Positions 1 through 12,049 of a stretch of DNA of 64,000 nt are shown here, piece by piece. The notes below the pieces were generated by a model. The model did not search any database, was not told the origin of the DNA, and saw nothing but the letters and a program-made list of their open reading frames with translations. The position numbers were made by a program, and so were the translations under genes. Position 1 is the stretch's first letter. Each line of letters starts with the position of its first letter. The stretch covers positions 26,536,735 to 26,600,734 of the forward strand of contig NC_057769.1 of the NCBI RefSeq assembly GCF_010389155.1, written 5' to 3'. Source of the DNA: Erigeron canadensis. Its lineage: Eukaryota; Streptophyta; Magnoliopsida; Asterales; Asteraceae.

Positions 1-193
1 GACCGGTCGAGACAGCCTCGTGGGAAATGGCCTCACCCACCTGGCATATGGCCTCTAGCCCAGCTTGATCACCAGCCTGTAGATCGCTACCCCCACCGGA
101 GGTCCCTAACCCTGAAGCATGAACAACAGGCGCAGGCTTGACAATCAACTGAGCGAGAAATGATTGCTCGTTTATCATTTGCTTGAAAGCCAT
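1..193 (-). CDS. Partial ORF, possible antisense gene of a Tat-type gypsy element
   Basis: An open frame of 64 codons begins at an ATG at 193-191 (first residues MAFKQMINEQSF) and runs off the left edge. One base upstream of the ATG is an acceptor (TTTGCAG at 201-195), and a donor AAG|GTACGTGA lies at 490-483, so the ATG exon seems to follow a 5'UTR intron of about 290 bp, with a 5'UTR exon from 488 to about 550. I do not recognise the peptide, which is rich in Gly, Ala and Gln. Just downstream on the opposite strand are a polypurine tract and LTR-like start (785-800). Tat-lineage Ty3/gypsy elements such as Grande and Retand are known to carry an antisense ORF between pol and the 3' LTR, sometimes with its own promoter, and the geometry fits. 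A fragment of an ordinary host gene is the alternative. Confidence 0.4.
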   Translation of the reverse strand, partial: MAFKQMINEQSFLAQLIVKPAPVVHASGLGTSGGGSDLQAGDQAGLEAICQVGEAISHEAVSTG

Positions 194-784
194 CCTGCAA
201 AAATATAACGTACGGGAATGAATAACCCTAAAAATACCAATACAAGGGGAGCAGGAACAACATGGACTATCAAATCAAGAAAAATCCCAAATACATCTCA
301 GAAGAGAAAAGGAAAAAGAGGATAAAAGAGGAGAAACAAAGGATCTAGATGCCGGAAACAGGTAAATAGAAGGTAGAATGGATCTATAAAAGTTGCATAT
401 TATTGGGAATTTCTCGCCATTAGGGTTTCAGGAAAGATGGATTCAGATCATAACAATACCAAAATGAATCCAGTTAAAGTCACGTACCTTGAGTAACAGA
501 GCAGCCGTAGGGAGAAAGAGATAGGAAATTCGTCAAAAATCGCGGCCGCCGGAAAAAGGTATTATATCTATTATTTTGTTTAAATATTTATGTGTGAAGA
601 ATAAACGTATTTCGGCAGGAACCACTACTTAAATTCAAAACCGTTGAATACGTATACAATACGTATCCCATGATTGTCGGCCCAATAAGCGCAAGTTATT
701 TAGGTGGCCTCCGTTAGGGGTGACCTACGGAGAAGAATTAGCGATTGAGTCTAATTCGACATCCTAAAGATAGCATCTCCCATC

Positions 785-925
785 GGACTGGGGGGCTTGA
801 TGATATACCCATACGGAGCTTTAGCTCCGTACCCGAAGCAGAAGTAGAGTACGAAGTCACCTTCGCACAAGTAAACCCATAACGGAGCTTAACCTCCGAT
901 TAATATGACTATCCTGGAGCTCTGA
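785..925 (+). mobile_element. Polypurine tract and truncated LTR start (Ty3/gypsy-like)
   Basis: The tract GGACTGGGGGGCT (785-797) is directly followed by TGATGATATACCC (from 798), the usual join between a polypurine tract and the TG start of a 3' LTR. The LTR-like segment opens with a perfect 9-bp inverted repeat around CGGAGC (812-820 and 823-831) and repeats the CGGAGCTT motif near 893-900. Similarity of base style ends near 925, after which the sequence becomes AT-rich, so the LTR looks truncated. No second LTR is in the window. Confidence 0.4.
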
Positions 926-3103
926 AGAAAAGAAACATTAAAACCAAAACTAAAACATTAAAACTCAAATTGTATTTAACAACAAAAATAAACTGCAACT
1001 AAATAGCTTACCTGTATCCCTCATTTCGAATCGCCATAAAACATAACACAAACCGTATTAGGAACATACATAAGACGGAGATTCTCATTTCGCATCAATC
1101 AGCCAAGCAGGAAGCCTATTCCAACATATTGCCCAAACTACATCCCTGCAACAAAATCTTCATTCCCATTGGTATTTACATTCTTCAAAATTATCACAAT
1201 TATACTACTTGAAATCGTAATATCTAAAAAACCCATATCCACTTCAACATGTTCCAAAATGGGCTTTTACATTTCTTAATTGAACTGGTCTCTATATCAT
1301 TCACATTATCTTTCTTCAACAAACTTACATAAGAATTGAAAAGCTGAGAAGGCATACCGAAAGTCGACCACAAAAAAACTTAAGTAACATAACAGGACCT
1401 AAATTTAGCTTCAAATCATCCATAAAAGGAACCCCATTACACCATGACAGTAGAATTCCCACAAATACCCAGAATCCAAAATTAATATTGAAACCCAAAA
1501 CTTTGATCAAACTTATAAAATCATTAATTATAATAAACCCTATTGAAAAAATAACAACCAATTTAATAAAACTTATGAAATCGTTAATTTTATTTGTATA
1601 CATTTAACACTGTGTTTTATATAAATCAATAACAATCTTTACTTCAAATCTTTGTTTCAATCTATATAAATTAGATTTATCAGAAACCGTGAAGAGAAAC
1701 ATGCAAATTAAAACCCTAAATTGAAAGTTATAGATACCTCATTTTTTAGTAGGTGTTGGTAGAGGTTTATCCGACGATATTCCTTCCGGCCAAAAGTGGA
1801 ACACGTCGTCAAAATAGAAACCGAAAACATAAGAACATATATTATATATATATATATTGTTGTCGGTAAGTTACTTTAAGAATTAATATGATCCATTCGA
1901 TTAGATTATCAAGTCATCCTAGCCACATAAACTCTACCTTTTAAAGTGGAGTTTATCTTCAAGTTTGTTAGTGGAAAAAAAACATGTGCTCAAAATATAT
2001 ATTGCCTTTTATGTTACTAAATATAAAGCAATGAATCTTGGCAGTTTTACTCCGCACATTTCACATTGCTACAACAAATGATGAGAAAATTATGAGATTT
2101 TAAATTTCATACTTATCCATTTCCGATCCCCCCGATAATTTTCACAAACCTTGCACTATATAAACATATACTCGTACATGTTTGTTGTATGTTTTTACAG
2201 TTCTCTGAAAATACCTGAAGTTTGAAAAAAAAAATGCCTTCAACAAAACAAATCAAATGTCATGTCGATCTTCAACCAACGTATAAGACCTTCAACCAAA
2301 AAATTTGATGCTCTCATCATGTCACCATAATCCAAAGTATAGTTTCTTTTACGAAACATTGATGATACAAATATAAGTTATCTTTTTTTACTTTAAATGA
2401 GTTGTCATAATATTTTTTTAGCGAATACTACAACTGATGTATATATGTAGCTGGTTAAAAGAGTTTATGTGGCTACTTTGTTACCGCTAATCTGTTGGTA
2501 TCTTTTGTGTGTTTCGTGAAATTATTGAGCTCGTGTAAAATTGTTGGGCGATGTTGTATTCTATTTATTAATGTCATCCAAGAGAAAGGTCCAACTTCGT
2601 GATTGATGGTGATGACTACTTCCTTTGCATATGGCTTTGCTACACAAGATATGAGTTTGTTACTTTGTTGAACTGCCTTGTTACTTTGTGTATAGCTATA
2701 CTTGCATTAGATACATGGGTTGACCTGCTTGTGATAAATGGCAGCAAAAGTTACATTGCAGGCGCATTGTTTCTTACGTAGAATCATAGAATCCATATAA
2801 AAATGAATATAATGAAATAAAATACGTTTCATTTCTTTGATTTTCTATCAAACAAAAAAATTGATTTTGCTAGTGTCTCAGATCAATATCTCTAAGATAC
2901 CAATCAAAAGAATTTATTAATTTTTCAACCTATGTCAATTCTATGTTTCATTTTATTGAATTCTTCTCTGCATGAGTTACAAACTCTAATGGAGTATGGT
3001 TTCCTAGATGTGGGAAAAGCTTGTATATTATGTTAAACGATTTGGTCTATTTCCTGTTAATTTTCTTTTTGTTGTGAATGACTTAAAATTTTATTTTGAT
3101 AAC
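926..3103. other. AT-rich intergenic stretch, no gene recognised
   Basis: No ORF here has convincing coding character. A possible minus-strand 5' exon ending ATGAG|GTATC (about 1815-1738) resembles the start of a spliced transcript, but no downstream coding exon could be joined to it. A hydrophobic frame at 1325-1603 arises from a short AT-rich internal duplication. Confidence 0.4.
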
Positions 3104-3136
3104 CATAACCCGGGCAACGCACGGATATTTTTCTCG
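3104..3136 (+). mobile_element. Helitron-like 3' terminus ending CTCG
   Basis: A GC-rich palindromic motif (CCCGGGCAACGCACGG) is followed 8 bp later by CTCG and then T, the arrangement of a Helitron 3' end but with CTCG in place of CTRR. The 5' end of this copy was not found. The same ending recurs near 9906, 11612, 22376 and 36419. Confidence 0.4.
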
Positions 3137-4185
3137 TATATATTTGTCACCGGTGAGTTGAGTTTATATATATATATATATGGAAGGGTAGTTAGTCGGA
3201 TAATATAAACGTGGATTAAAGCAAGTAACACAAGATATACAATAACTAAAGCCCCTATTTTCCAGCCAATTTAATATATATTACTACCTGATATTGGAAG
3301 TACTACATCAAGAACATGTAGTACATGTTGAAGTTGGACAAACTCTATTTCCACGAAAAAGTTGTTAACTTTGTTGTGTTTACGTATGGTAGCTAGGTTG
3401 AATAAGTCAAGAGTAATGGTTCAGATTTTTAGATTGTTTAGCTTATTTCAAGCATTGTTAAGTAGTGATAGTGTTACACGTTTACTTTCTCTTTGCTATA
3501 TATATGAATCTCCACTTCTCCACTTTAGTTTTATGTAATAAGAAAAGCAATCAAGTTTAGCGCCTCTCTATTTGTTTGCCAAGTAATGTGTTTGTTTCGT
3601 GTATTTCCGATTAAACAAATATTAATTTGGGAGTCGATTTTCATCTCTCTATATTTGTGACAATAGTTATTGATCATTTCTTCACTTTGAAAGGATTTGC
3701 TCTGGAGATTTTTTTTTCTTCTCATTATTATGTTCCAAGTTTCAATTTGATCATTTCTTTGGTATTGCACATATTTTTGCATTATTTTATAGTATGGATG
3801 GAACCATTTACCTTAAGTTATCATTTTGGAGATCTTAAGTTATCATATTATATAGTATGAAGTATGCAGTAAAAGGCAACTTATAGAAAGCGTAATAACC
3901 GAAATAAACCTAATAAAGACGATTGAACACACCACCTATTTTAATCTTAATGTAATAACTTAAATAAACCTAGAAAATTTAATATTTAAGAATTTAATAG
4001 TTAAGTCAATTTGTTTTTCCTTTTTTGACTTAATAAACAAAAATAACTGTGAATTACCTATCTTTTACTTAATACATGCAGATATTATTCATACATTCAA
4101 TTCACAACTTAATGCAAGTGACTAAAAAAAAGAAACGGGCCTTGTGTTCAATTGAAATGTAAGTTATAAAATACTTTATTAAGTG
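3137..4185. other. Intergenic, nothing recognised
   Basis: AT-rich sequence with scattered short frames that lack splice context or family resemblance. Confidence 0.4.
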
Positions 4186-4215
4186 TAACCCGAGCACGCA
4201 CGGGTATTGTTCTAG
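4186..4215 (+). mobile_element. Helitron 3' terminus ending CTAG
   Basis: The stem CCCG...CGGG (4189-4204) followed by ATTGTTCTAG and then T matches the canonical Helitron 3' end: a short hairpin, then CTAG, inserted before T. The 5' end was not identified. Confidence 0.5.
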
Positions 4216-4873
4216 TTAGAAGTAGCCGATGATTTCCCCTTTAATTTTAATCTTTGATCTTTCTCCAATTTTGATGTGGATATTAATTTGATTCAATCCC
4301 TTTAATTTTAATCTTAATTAATATATTTTAGGATGTAGATGTTTGGGATATTAAATACAGAAAAGAAGATTTGTTACCGATACAAAGAAAGAAAAACTGA
4401 ATAACTGAATAAAAAGAGCAAAGGTCTTAAACAGAAAAGAGTTTAGTTTGATTGATATTATTAATTTATACTCGTAGTTTAGTTTTTTCTTTGTCTATCT
4501 TTCTTTGCCTTGTCTAAAGAAAAGTGGAGGCTGCCACTTGGCAACGTTTTTTGAGAAATTAAACTTAAGAACCTTGTTTTATTAAGAAGAGAGATTGAGA
4601 TTTCATCATCAACGTTATAAATCTGCTATGTAGAAAATAAAAAAGAGAATTAAAAAACAAAAAATGAAAAGCACTCCTATACAATGTGGACATGTTATTA
4701 CCAGATTAGTATGACCTTTGTTGGGTTGAATTTCATCCTATAGAACAAAGTCATTGAACATATCAAATTCATCATCACCTTCCAAATTCTCCTATATAGA
4801 ACGTCATTATTTTGTTAAAATATACATTGAATAAAAATTGGGAGTTAATATTGTAGATATGTTACTTACATGG

Positions 4874-5101
4874 TTAAAGATTATTTTCAATAGGAGGATC
4901 ATCATCCAAGACAATGAAGTTATCCAACAAAGGAAAATCATCATCATCACCATTGTAATGCAATTCGGAAATTTCTTCATCTTCTGAATCGCTAAGAACA
5001 ATCACTTCTTCCCACATCCAATTTTTCAAGTTATCCTCGTGTTTTTGCTTTTTGAAATGGTTGGATGACAAGGTAGCATTTGTTTTGTTGTTTGGGGACA
5101 T
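4874..5101 (-). CDS. Small acidic hypothetical protein (75 aa)
   Basis: The frame begins at the ATG at 5101-5099 (MSPNNKTNATLSS) and ends with TAA at 4876-4874. The first third is basic and Asn-rich with a KKQK cluster; the remainder is very acidic, with a casein-kinase-2-like SDSEDEE stretch, a run of four Asp, and a repeated DNFIVLDDD-type motif. A TATA-like CTATATAAACAC lies near 5189-5178, about 80 bp upstream of the ATG, which suits a real promoter. Just after the stop there is a donor-like GTAAGT, and an exon-like segment around 4738-4795 encodes a similar acidic phrase (DDEFDMFNDFVL). I recognise no family; it could be a gene fragment or a transposon-carried exon. Confidence 0.35.
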   Translation of the reverse strand: MSPNNKTNATLSSNHFKKQKHEDNLKNWMWEEVIVLSDSEDEEISELHYNGDDDDFPLLDNFIVLDDDPPIENNL

Positions 5102-5189
5102 TGTGTTTGAAAGTGCATATTTCAAAGCTTATGAATATTGAGTAGAATTATACAAACTAAATGTGGTATTCATGTGTTTATATAGTGAA

Positions 5190-6069
5190 TGTTTTTGATA
5201 AAAATAGAGGGAAATTTAGTATATGAAATTTAAAAGTCCCAAGGAATCGATTAGTCTGTTTGCAGGATATGAAACATGTGTTGTTGAAGTAAATTATATT
5301 GTGTTGTTTTACATTTACAAATTACAAGATAATGATTAACAAATGAGCACATGTTTTATATATTAACTAACTATCCACCTAAAAAGGATGGTTTATGTTG
5401 CTCGAATTCATTAACGTGTGTTGTTAAAAGTAAATTATGCAAATTAAAAGATAAATATTAATAAATGACCACATGTTATCTTATATAGTAACTGACTAGC
5501 CACCTAAAACGGAAGGGTTTATGTGAATCAGATGGTCTATATTCAATTTGGAAGTCTACTCACCGGTGGCAATAATTATATATAATAATGTGAGAAATTT
5601 TTTTTAAACTAAAATAGCTAAACTATCCTTCCAAATCATGTTAATTCATTTCCTTTCCATCCTTAAAAAAAACTCAAGAACCAAGTTATTTTGAAATCAT
5701 TTGGATTTATTTCTTTACCATACGTACTTTCCATTTATTTTCTCCATTAAAGATGGTATTTTTATATGAAAAATGCTAAATGAATTAGGTCTTCACATAA
5801 CGTGCATAAAAAAATTGTACGCTTCCATATCAAAAGTTCCACCCCTGAATATTATGATAAATATACAACTATTTAATGCACCTTAACGAAAGTCTTTAGA
5901 GCTTCGTTTAGCAAAACCTTTTTTATTTTAATCTTCTGTTTTTTTCCCCTAAAACGCTGAATTTTAGAGTAGGTAATTATGGTATGAAAAGGGATTAAAA
6001 GGGATAATTCGTTCTTATATATTCTAAACTATCAAATAAATCAACAAATCACGCACAATAATATAACAT
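5190..6069. other. Intergenic, nothing recognised
   Basis: AT-rich DNA. Two loosely similar segments (about 5270-5400 and 5440-5530, sharing phrases such as GCCACCTAAAA) suggest an old repeat, but no element ends could be fixed. Confidence 0.35.
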
Positions 6070-6370
6070 TAGTACGGGTCAATACCCGACCCGACCCGTG
6101 CAAAACGAAACCTAGCAATGCAACAATTGAACACGTAACCCGGCCTGTTACCCTATCGGGCGGGTCGGGCATGTTCGATTGGGTTCTTGGCTTTATGGGA
6201 CATTTGCTCATCACGTGTCAAAACCGGGCCCAACCCAACCCAATCTGAAACCTGGCAGTGCAACAAAATCGAACCCGTGGCCCGGTCCGTTATCTTATTG
6301 GACGAATCAATTCGGGCCAGTTTCGGGTGGGCTTGGGTCAGGTCTTGGATTTTTGGATCATATGCTCATT
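6070..6370. repeat. GC-rich repeat with two imperfect tandem units
   Basis: The segment is rich in CCCGACCCG and GGGTCGGG phrases. It holds two diverged copies of a roughly 130-bp unit, each running from an AAACCTRGCARTGCAACAA phrase to TTTGGATCATATGCTCAT or a similar end (about 6100-6215 and 6250-6370). The composition matches the hAT-like GC-rich elements at 34182 and 56687, although clear terminal repeats are not visible in this copy. Overlapping open frames here (6179-6460) are a by-product of the composition. Confidence 0.45.
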
Positions 6371-7610
6371 TCTACACTAATAAAAGCAGAAAATGATTTT
6401 GTACATTGTCTAACATTACGATCAGAACTTTACATAGAAAATCAATATCAATGTTATTAATATATATATTTTCTTAAAGCTATTACAAATTACAAATACA
6501 AGGTTTATTGCTAACCAAAGAGTGAAGATTAATACCTTCATTTAAATACATAAACCTTTCAAAAAGCAATTGAAAAACAAAACCCAATACTAAAAACAAA
6601 AACGGAATACCTGAATAGAAATACATATATCCTAATATTAATGTTTGTTTAATGCATTTTGCATACCGGAGTAAATAATTAAATATATATGTATACATAT
6701 ACACGCACTGCATGCGTATAGGAGATATAATGGTTGCACTCACCTTCAATGGGGACATTACACAGGTTCTGTGGGATTAGAAGTGGAAGATGGAAGGAGG
6801 TGCTCGTGTTGCGATCCGCGGTCTAAGTCGTCATGGGAGATGATTTTAGACGGTTTAGATTTCCTGTAGATTGAATATAGTGCAAGCTGTGCAAATCCAA
6901 AAATAAATCCAGTCCCATTTGGTACCTAGTATATTAGGTAAATACAAGGCAGTTAATTAGCATGATCGATTGATACATATATAATCATGTCTCAAGCATT
7001 CTTGATAATTCTTATTATTAATAACCTATTAAGTGGATAATAAACCACATTATCCTATACAAATTTAGGCTTTGGTATTGATAATAATAGTTTGATGTCA
7101 TGACTCATGAGGGTATATCTGTTTTATATAATTAATTAATTTAGTAGAAGCCCATAATTGTAAAGCTTGAAAATACCCTTGTTGTTGTGTTTGTGCAGCT
7201 TTTTTATACTCCAAGTTTTGGTTATAATTAGTAGATGGTACGTTGAAATCTTGATGGCAGCGGTTGTCTTGATGGTGGTGGTGTGGAGGTGATGCAGATG
7301 ATTATTGATGGCGACGTCAAATGATGTAGATTGATAAAAATGTAATTGATGTAAAGATAGTAGAGAATATATTTTAAAAGTTAAATTTTATGATCTAAAT
7401 TAATTAGTAAAGTAACCGTTTATGGTGCAAATTGATTTATTAAAGGTAAATTAAGTAAATTTTTTATAAGTCTTTCCTAAAATGAAAAGTTCATTAAGTA
7501 CAACTAAGTCAATTCTAATGTCCCATTTTTTTATTACTATTTTCAAAAAAGAAAGATGGGTTAAAGTTTTTATAAAGTAATATACATAGATTTGTTTTAT
7601 TTTGAATGGT
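6371..7610. other. Intergenic, one probable Helitron-like fragment
   Basis: No gene is visible. About 7235-7335 holds a GATGGTGGTGGTGTGG-type segment matching the interior of the small Helitron family elsewhere in the window, here in minus orientation and without clear ends. Confidence 0.35.
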
Positions 7611-8092
7611 TATTTATACTTTTTTATAAAGCAAATTATCATTTTCTCATCTTTTAATTTTTAGCCTTTGAAATATCTAAATTATCACTCTCTTTTATTA
7701 ACAAATTTAAATAGATCTACATAATATACCTAAATACCTTTAATAAAATTAATTACTTTAACATTACCCTCATTAAAGGGATTAGTTTCTTGGAATGTAA
7801 CTATCTTTGACCAAATGTCTATAGTAAGAAATAACTAAAGTTGTGTGTATTGTATGTAAGCAACTTGAAAAAATGTTTATTGTATGTAAGAAAACATATG
7901 TGGCAACCATCTACAGGTGCCACTTGTCAGATAATTGGTTGAAACAAAATTCTTACATACAATACATACAACTTTAGTTATTTCCTACTATAGACATTAA
8001 ATCAATTACTTTTAAATTAATAAACACATCGCTGGATTAATAACACCGGCGCCACCCGTCGATGCCGTCGCATTGCGCAGATAATCTTCTCA
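7611..8092 (+). mobile_element. Small Helitron-like element containing a nested MITE
   Basis: The start TTATACTTTTTTATAAAGC, the following AATTATCATTTTCTC, and the GC-rich end (GTCGCATTGCGCAG, then CTCA at 8089-8092) parallel the copy at 11242-11612. The body is interrupted by the inverted-repeat element at 7814-7998. Ends are degenerate, so limits are approximate. Confidence 0.45.
7814..7998. mobile_element. MITE with 47-bp terminal inverted repeats
   Basis: AATGTCTATAGTAAGAAATA at the left end and its inverted partner at the right end (7952-7998) form 47-bp arms with two mismatches. The left side also contains a direct repeat of TATTGTATGTAAG. It is non-coding, and no clear target duplication was found. 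It lies inside the Helitron-like element at 7611-8092, so it is the younger insertion. Confidence 0.7.
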
Positions 8093-8859
8093 TCTTATAA
8101 AGTATTATGAGATATAATGAGATATTAAATATGAATCAGGTGATTAAAGAATAGAAGAGAAATGGTAGTAAAAAAGTAATTCTCAAAGAAAAAAAAAGTG
8201 AAAATTTATAAAGACCTTTCTTAGAAAAAATCCATCAAGATTCATAATAACATTGTGTTAAAATTAACTTTTTTTGTATTAAAAGACATTTTTACAAGAC
8301 ATCTACAATAAAAAGTAAGAAAAGATGATAATGTATTTTCATAGTCATAGATATCTATAATTTTCTATATGTAATCAAAAAATTTTATCAACATAAATCT
8401 TTTTATATATAAACAAAAATATATTAATCATACAATTATACGATTATACAATGCATATATATATATATATAGTACCGTAACAACCGTCACCATCTCTTGG
8501 ATCGCCATCCATCAAATCTATACCATTCCCGTATGCGTCCGGTGAAAACCCCTTTAGAACGGATCTAGGGCAACGCCCGTACCGTATCCACGTTTTCTTA
8601 ACACGTGCCTTATGTGATTTTTTTTAAAAAAAAAATTATTTTATTTATTTATTTTTTTGGAATAGGTTTTTGTTAAAAGAAAATAAAAAATAAAAAGTTT
8701 TAAAAAATAAAAAATTAAAATTAAAAAAATAAAAACTATACAAAAAATAAGAAGGAGGGAGGGAAACTAGTGGTTCTCACGGTTCTTTTCATATTTGTGG
8801 TTCTCACGTTAACCCTACCCTATATATATATATAAAATAAAGTCTCGAAAAGCGTGTAA
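8093..8859. other. Intergenic, nothing recognised
   Basis: AT-rich, with long A and T runs near 8620-8760. A GC-rich phrase GGGCAACGCCCGTACC at 8568-8583 resembles the hairpin of the Helitron ends but lacks the terminal CTCG. Confidence 0.35.
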
Positions 8860-9720
8860 AGAATAGTATATTTTTTTTTATTTTTACCACATAAGTTTTA
8901 ATCTTTACATTTTTAACGCTAAACTATAATATTTAATAGTAAACTTTTTGTTTTATTTATTTTCACCACAAATTTTTCAATCTTTACACTTTTAGCACTA
9001 AACTATAATATTTTTTTAGTAATAGTATACTTTTTATTCTTTTTATTTTCACCACGGAAGTTTTAATCTTTACACTTTTAACACTAAACTATAATACTTT
9101 TTAGTAAACTTTTTATTCTTTTTATTTTCAACATAAAACTTTCAATCTTTACACTTTTAGCACTAAACTATAATATTTTTTAGTAAACTTTGTATTCTTT
9201 TTATTTTCACCACAATATTTTAACTCTTTACACTTTTAGCACTAAACTTTCATAGTTTTTAATTTTCTTTTATTTTAAGGTACGGGAAAGCGTGTATAGA
9301 ATAGTATACTTTTTATTTTATTTTTTATTTTCACCACAATAGTTTCACTCTTTACACTTTTAGAACAAAATTTTTATAATTCTTAGTAAACTTTTTAATC
9401 TTTTTATTTTCACCACAATATCTTAACTCCTTACACTTTTAACACTAAATTTTTCTACTTTTTGATAATCTTTTATTTTAACTACAACATTTTAACCTCT
9501 TACACTTTAACAACAAACTTTTTAACACACATATTATAAAGAAATGTACGAGAAAACTTGTAAAGAATAATAAACTTTCTATTCATTTTATTTTCACCAC
9601 AACATTTTAACCCCTTATACTTTTAACACTAAATTTTTATACTTTTTGATTTTCTTTTATTTTCAGCACAACATTTAAGTCTCTTACACTTTAGCACTAA
9701 ACTTTTACGCGAACGACTTT
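8860..9720. repeat. AT-rich tandem array, about 80-bp period
   Basis: The phrase AAACTATAAT recurs at 8921, 9001, 9086 and 9165, and TTTTATTTTCACCACA with CTTTACACTTTTA recurs through to about 9720, giving roughly ten imperfect units of about 80 bp. A GC-rich Helitron-like terminus follows at 9875-9906, so the array may be internal to that element. Confidence 0.65.
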
Positions 9721-9874
9721 CACTTTCACACAACTTTTACAGTTCATTTTTTAACTGACAAATGTCAGTTTTTAATAATTTGAATTTTGAATAATACATG
9801 TTTTCTTCAAAAAGTTTATAACACATTATCTCTTGAATAATATTTTTTTATTAAATCGTTAACAAATTTAATGT

Positions 9875-9906
9875 CTCCCGGGACAACGCCCCGATAACAT
9901 ATCTCG
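9875..9906 (+). mobile_element. Helitron-like 3' terminus ending CTCG
   Basis: CCCGGGACAACGCCCCG followed by ATAACATATCTCG and then T. The stem-plus-CTCG layout matches the ends at 3136 and 11612. The element may begin near 8820, before the tandem array, but no clear TC start was found. Confidence 0.4.
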
Positions 9907-11241
9907 TTGTTAATTAAAAAGCAGGGGTCCATATTATTCTTTTATTGCCTTTCAACATGTTTCACGTTTGATAATACAAACATAAACATCGTATATATTT
10001 TGGGACCCCCCTAAGATTTGTGTTTAAAATATAAGGCGGAGAAGCAAGCAAGTCTTGTCTTGTAGAATTATATACGACTTGACTTCTAAGGTGGGACGGA
10101 CAAGGTTTACATAATATACGTGACCTACTTCCAAGACTTGGTTTCGTTACTTCATATCAATCACATCTTCTTTTATATAAAACGTTTAGGTGGCTCGATG
10201 TATTCAAATGTTTAGACTTTACTAGTTAACGAATTTAAAGCTCGATCATAAGTGAAAAGAAGTTTTAAAAAACCGCCAAGATCAGGAGTTGCTTGTGAAG
10301 TACAATTTTTGTGTCTTCTTCAAAAATGTTTTCGACCATTCAAAGTTAAAGCAAAAATTTAATGGGAAAAAAAAAAAACTTCAAAATCCGCACATCATGC
10401 TTATCATGACTTGACGAGTGAAGAGGATACCTAAATGGCCAAATTGCATTTCAAGATCACTATGGAAAATGTTAGAACTAAAGAAATTAGTAGTGTTTGA
10501 TTGTAATCTTAGTTACATTTAATTTACATTTCTTGTAAAATACAAGGGATTAGATATAAACTGTGTAAAATGAGTGTAAATAATCCTTGTACACATATGG
10601 TAAATAAGTTTTTCATAATTACACATACAACTTATAACATTCTCTCTAACTCCAATCTTATTAAAATAAAAAAATAAAAAAACCCCTCCAATCTTATAAG
10701 TTATAACCACTACTTCTCACATTACACCTAAACACACACTCTATCATTAGTTTCCCATTAAACTTTCAATCAGCTCAGAATCTCAGATTCCTTTATAACA
10801 CCTAGATCCATTGTAAAAAGTTTAAGATGTTAACCATTAGGCTCCTTAGAGGTGGTTATAGCATACAAGGATCCATTCAATTTAAATTAACAATTTTTTG
10901 TATGGAAAAATCTTAATGAAAAAGATTGGAGCTGGGCTGTGGCCTGTGGATGAGATCTAGAGCTGGATCGTAGGGATATGGTTAATGTTGGGCTTTTTTT
11001 TCTTTTTTTATTTTTTTTACAGAAGGTTTTGTTTTATAAAAAGATTATTAACCGTGGATCTAATTAACTAAGACCAAATATGTTACGTAAAGATCTCATG
11101 TATTATCTAGTATTGTAATGAACTTTTCAATATGGATGCACCTAAAATATATGTGATAACCGTCCAAGCTATCAGTTTTATGTTTTTAGTTGGTCAGATA
11201 GATACAAATATACAATAACTGGAAATTAAAAATACATTACA
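9907..11241. other. Intergenic, nothing recognised
   Basis: No gene is visible. About 10485-10745 has weakly complementary ends (GTAGTGTTTGATTGTA versus CACCTAAACACACACT) and may be an old MITE. Confidence 0.35.
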
Positions 11242-11612
11242 TCTATACTCTATTACTATAAAACAAACTATCATTTTCTTTTTTTAATTCTCTACTTTTA
11301 AAATACAATATACTTGATTTTCAACGCATTCTTAACTCACATACTAAATCTACTCAATATATATATCCTAAATATTTCCAACTATATTTATCCAAACTAT
11401 CTATCTATCTCCTATTTATTGATTTAAATATTTTCACCTAATATTTTTATAATATTCTTAATAAAATTATTTACAAAAGATACATCCAGTAACCATAAAA
11501 TAACTAAACTACCATTTACAACAATTGTTTTTAGATTAATAACCACATCGTTACCACCACCGCCACCATCACCACTCGTTGCCGTCACCGCATTGCGCGA
11601 GTATCGATCTCG
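11242..11612 (+). mobile_element. Non-autonomous Helitron (371 bp), CTCG-type
   Basis: The element begins TCTATACTCTATTACTATAA directly after an A and ends CATTGCGCGAGTATCGATCTCG directly before a T, i.e. an insertion between A and T as expected of Helitrons. A GC-rich CACCACCGCCACC-type stretch precedes the end. There are no terminal inverted repeats, no target duplication and no coding capacity. Confidence 0.6.
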
Positions 11613-12049
11613 TTTCATATACATTTTACAATGTCTTTATATAACATAAGCATTTAGTTATAGTTAATTATATCCATAGTTAATTATCTTTTTTATAAAC
11701 ATTTAAGGGTTTTTAGGAGTATTGACTTTTTTTTTTCTTCATTATCATATACCAAAACAGAGCTAAATTTTTAAAAGAACTTATTATCAAAAGCTTACAA
11801 TTAACGCATTACATTCTTAAAAGAAATTTACTAACCTTAACAATATCATTTCAATTTTTCTTGGTAAGTTTCAAATTTCAAATAACATTAAATTTAATAT
11901 TATAATAATTTTATGTCAACTATAAATCTATAAATTATGAAGATTGAACAGATAAGAATGAAGATAACAAACAAATGAATGTCATGTATGATTGGTCACC
12001 TATACAGTGATCTGATTAAAAAACAGTATTATTTGTTCATATCTAGGAT

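Noticed and set aside
1325..1603. Hydrophobic 92-codon frame on the minus strand
   Set aside because: It starts at a non-ATG-supported AT-rich duplication with no homology or splice context; membrane-like composition is expected by chance in AT-rich DNA.
2599..2781. 60-codon frame on the plus strand
   Set aside because: The start is a GTG and no family resemblance is visible.
6179..6460. Overlapping frames rich in Pro and Gly
   Set aside because: They derive from the GC-rich repeat and change frame between its two sub-units.
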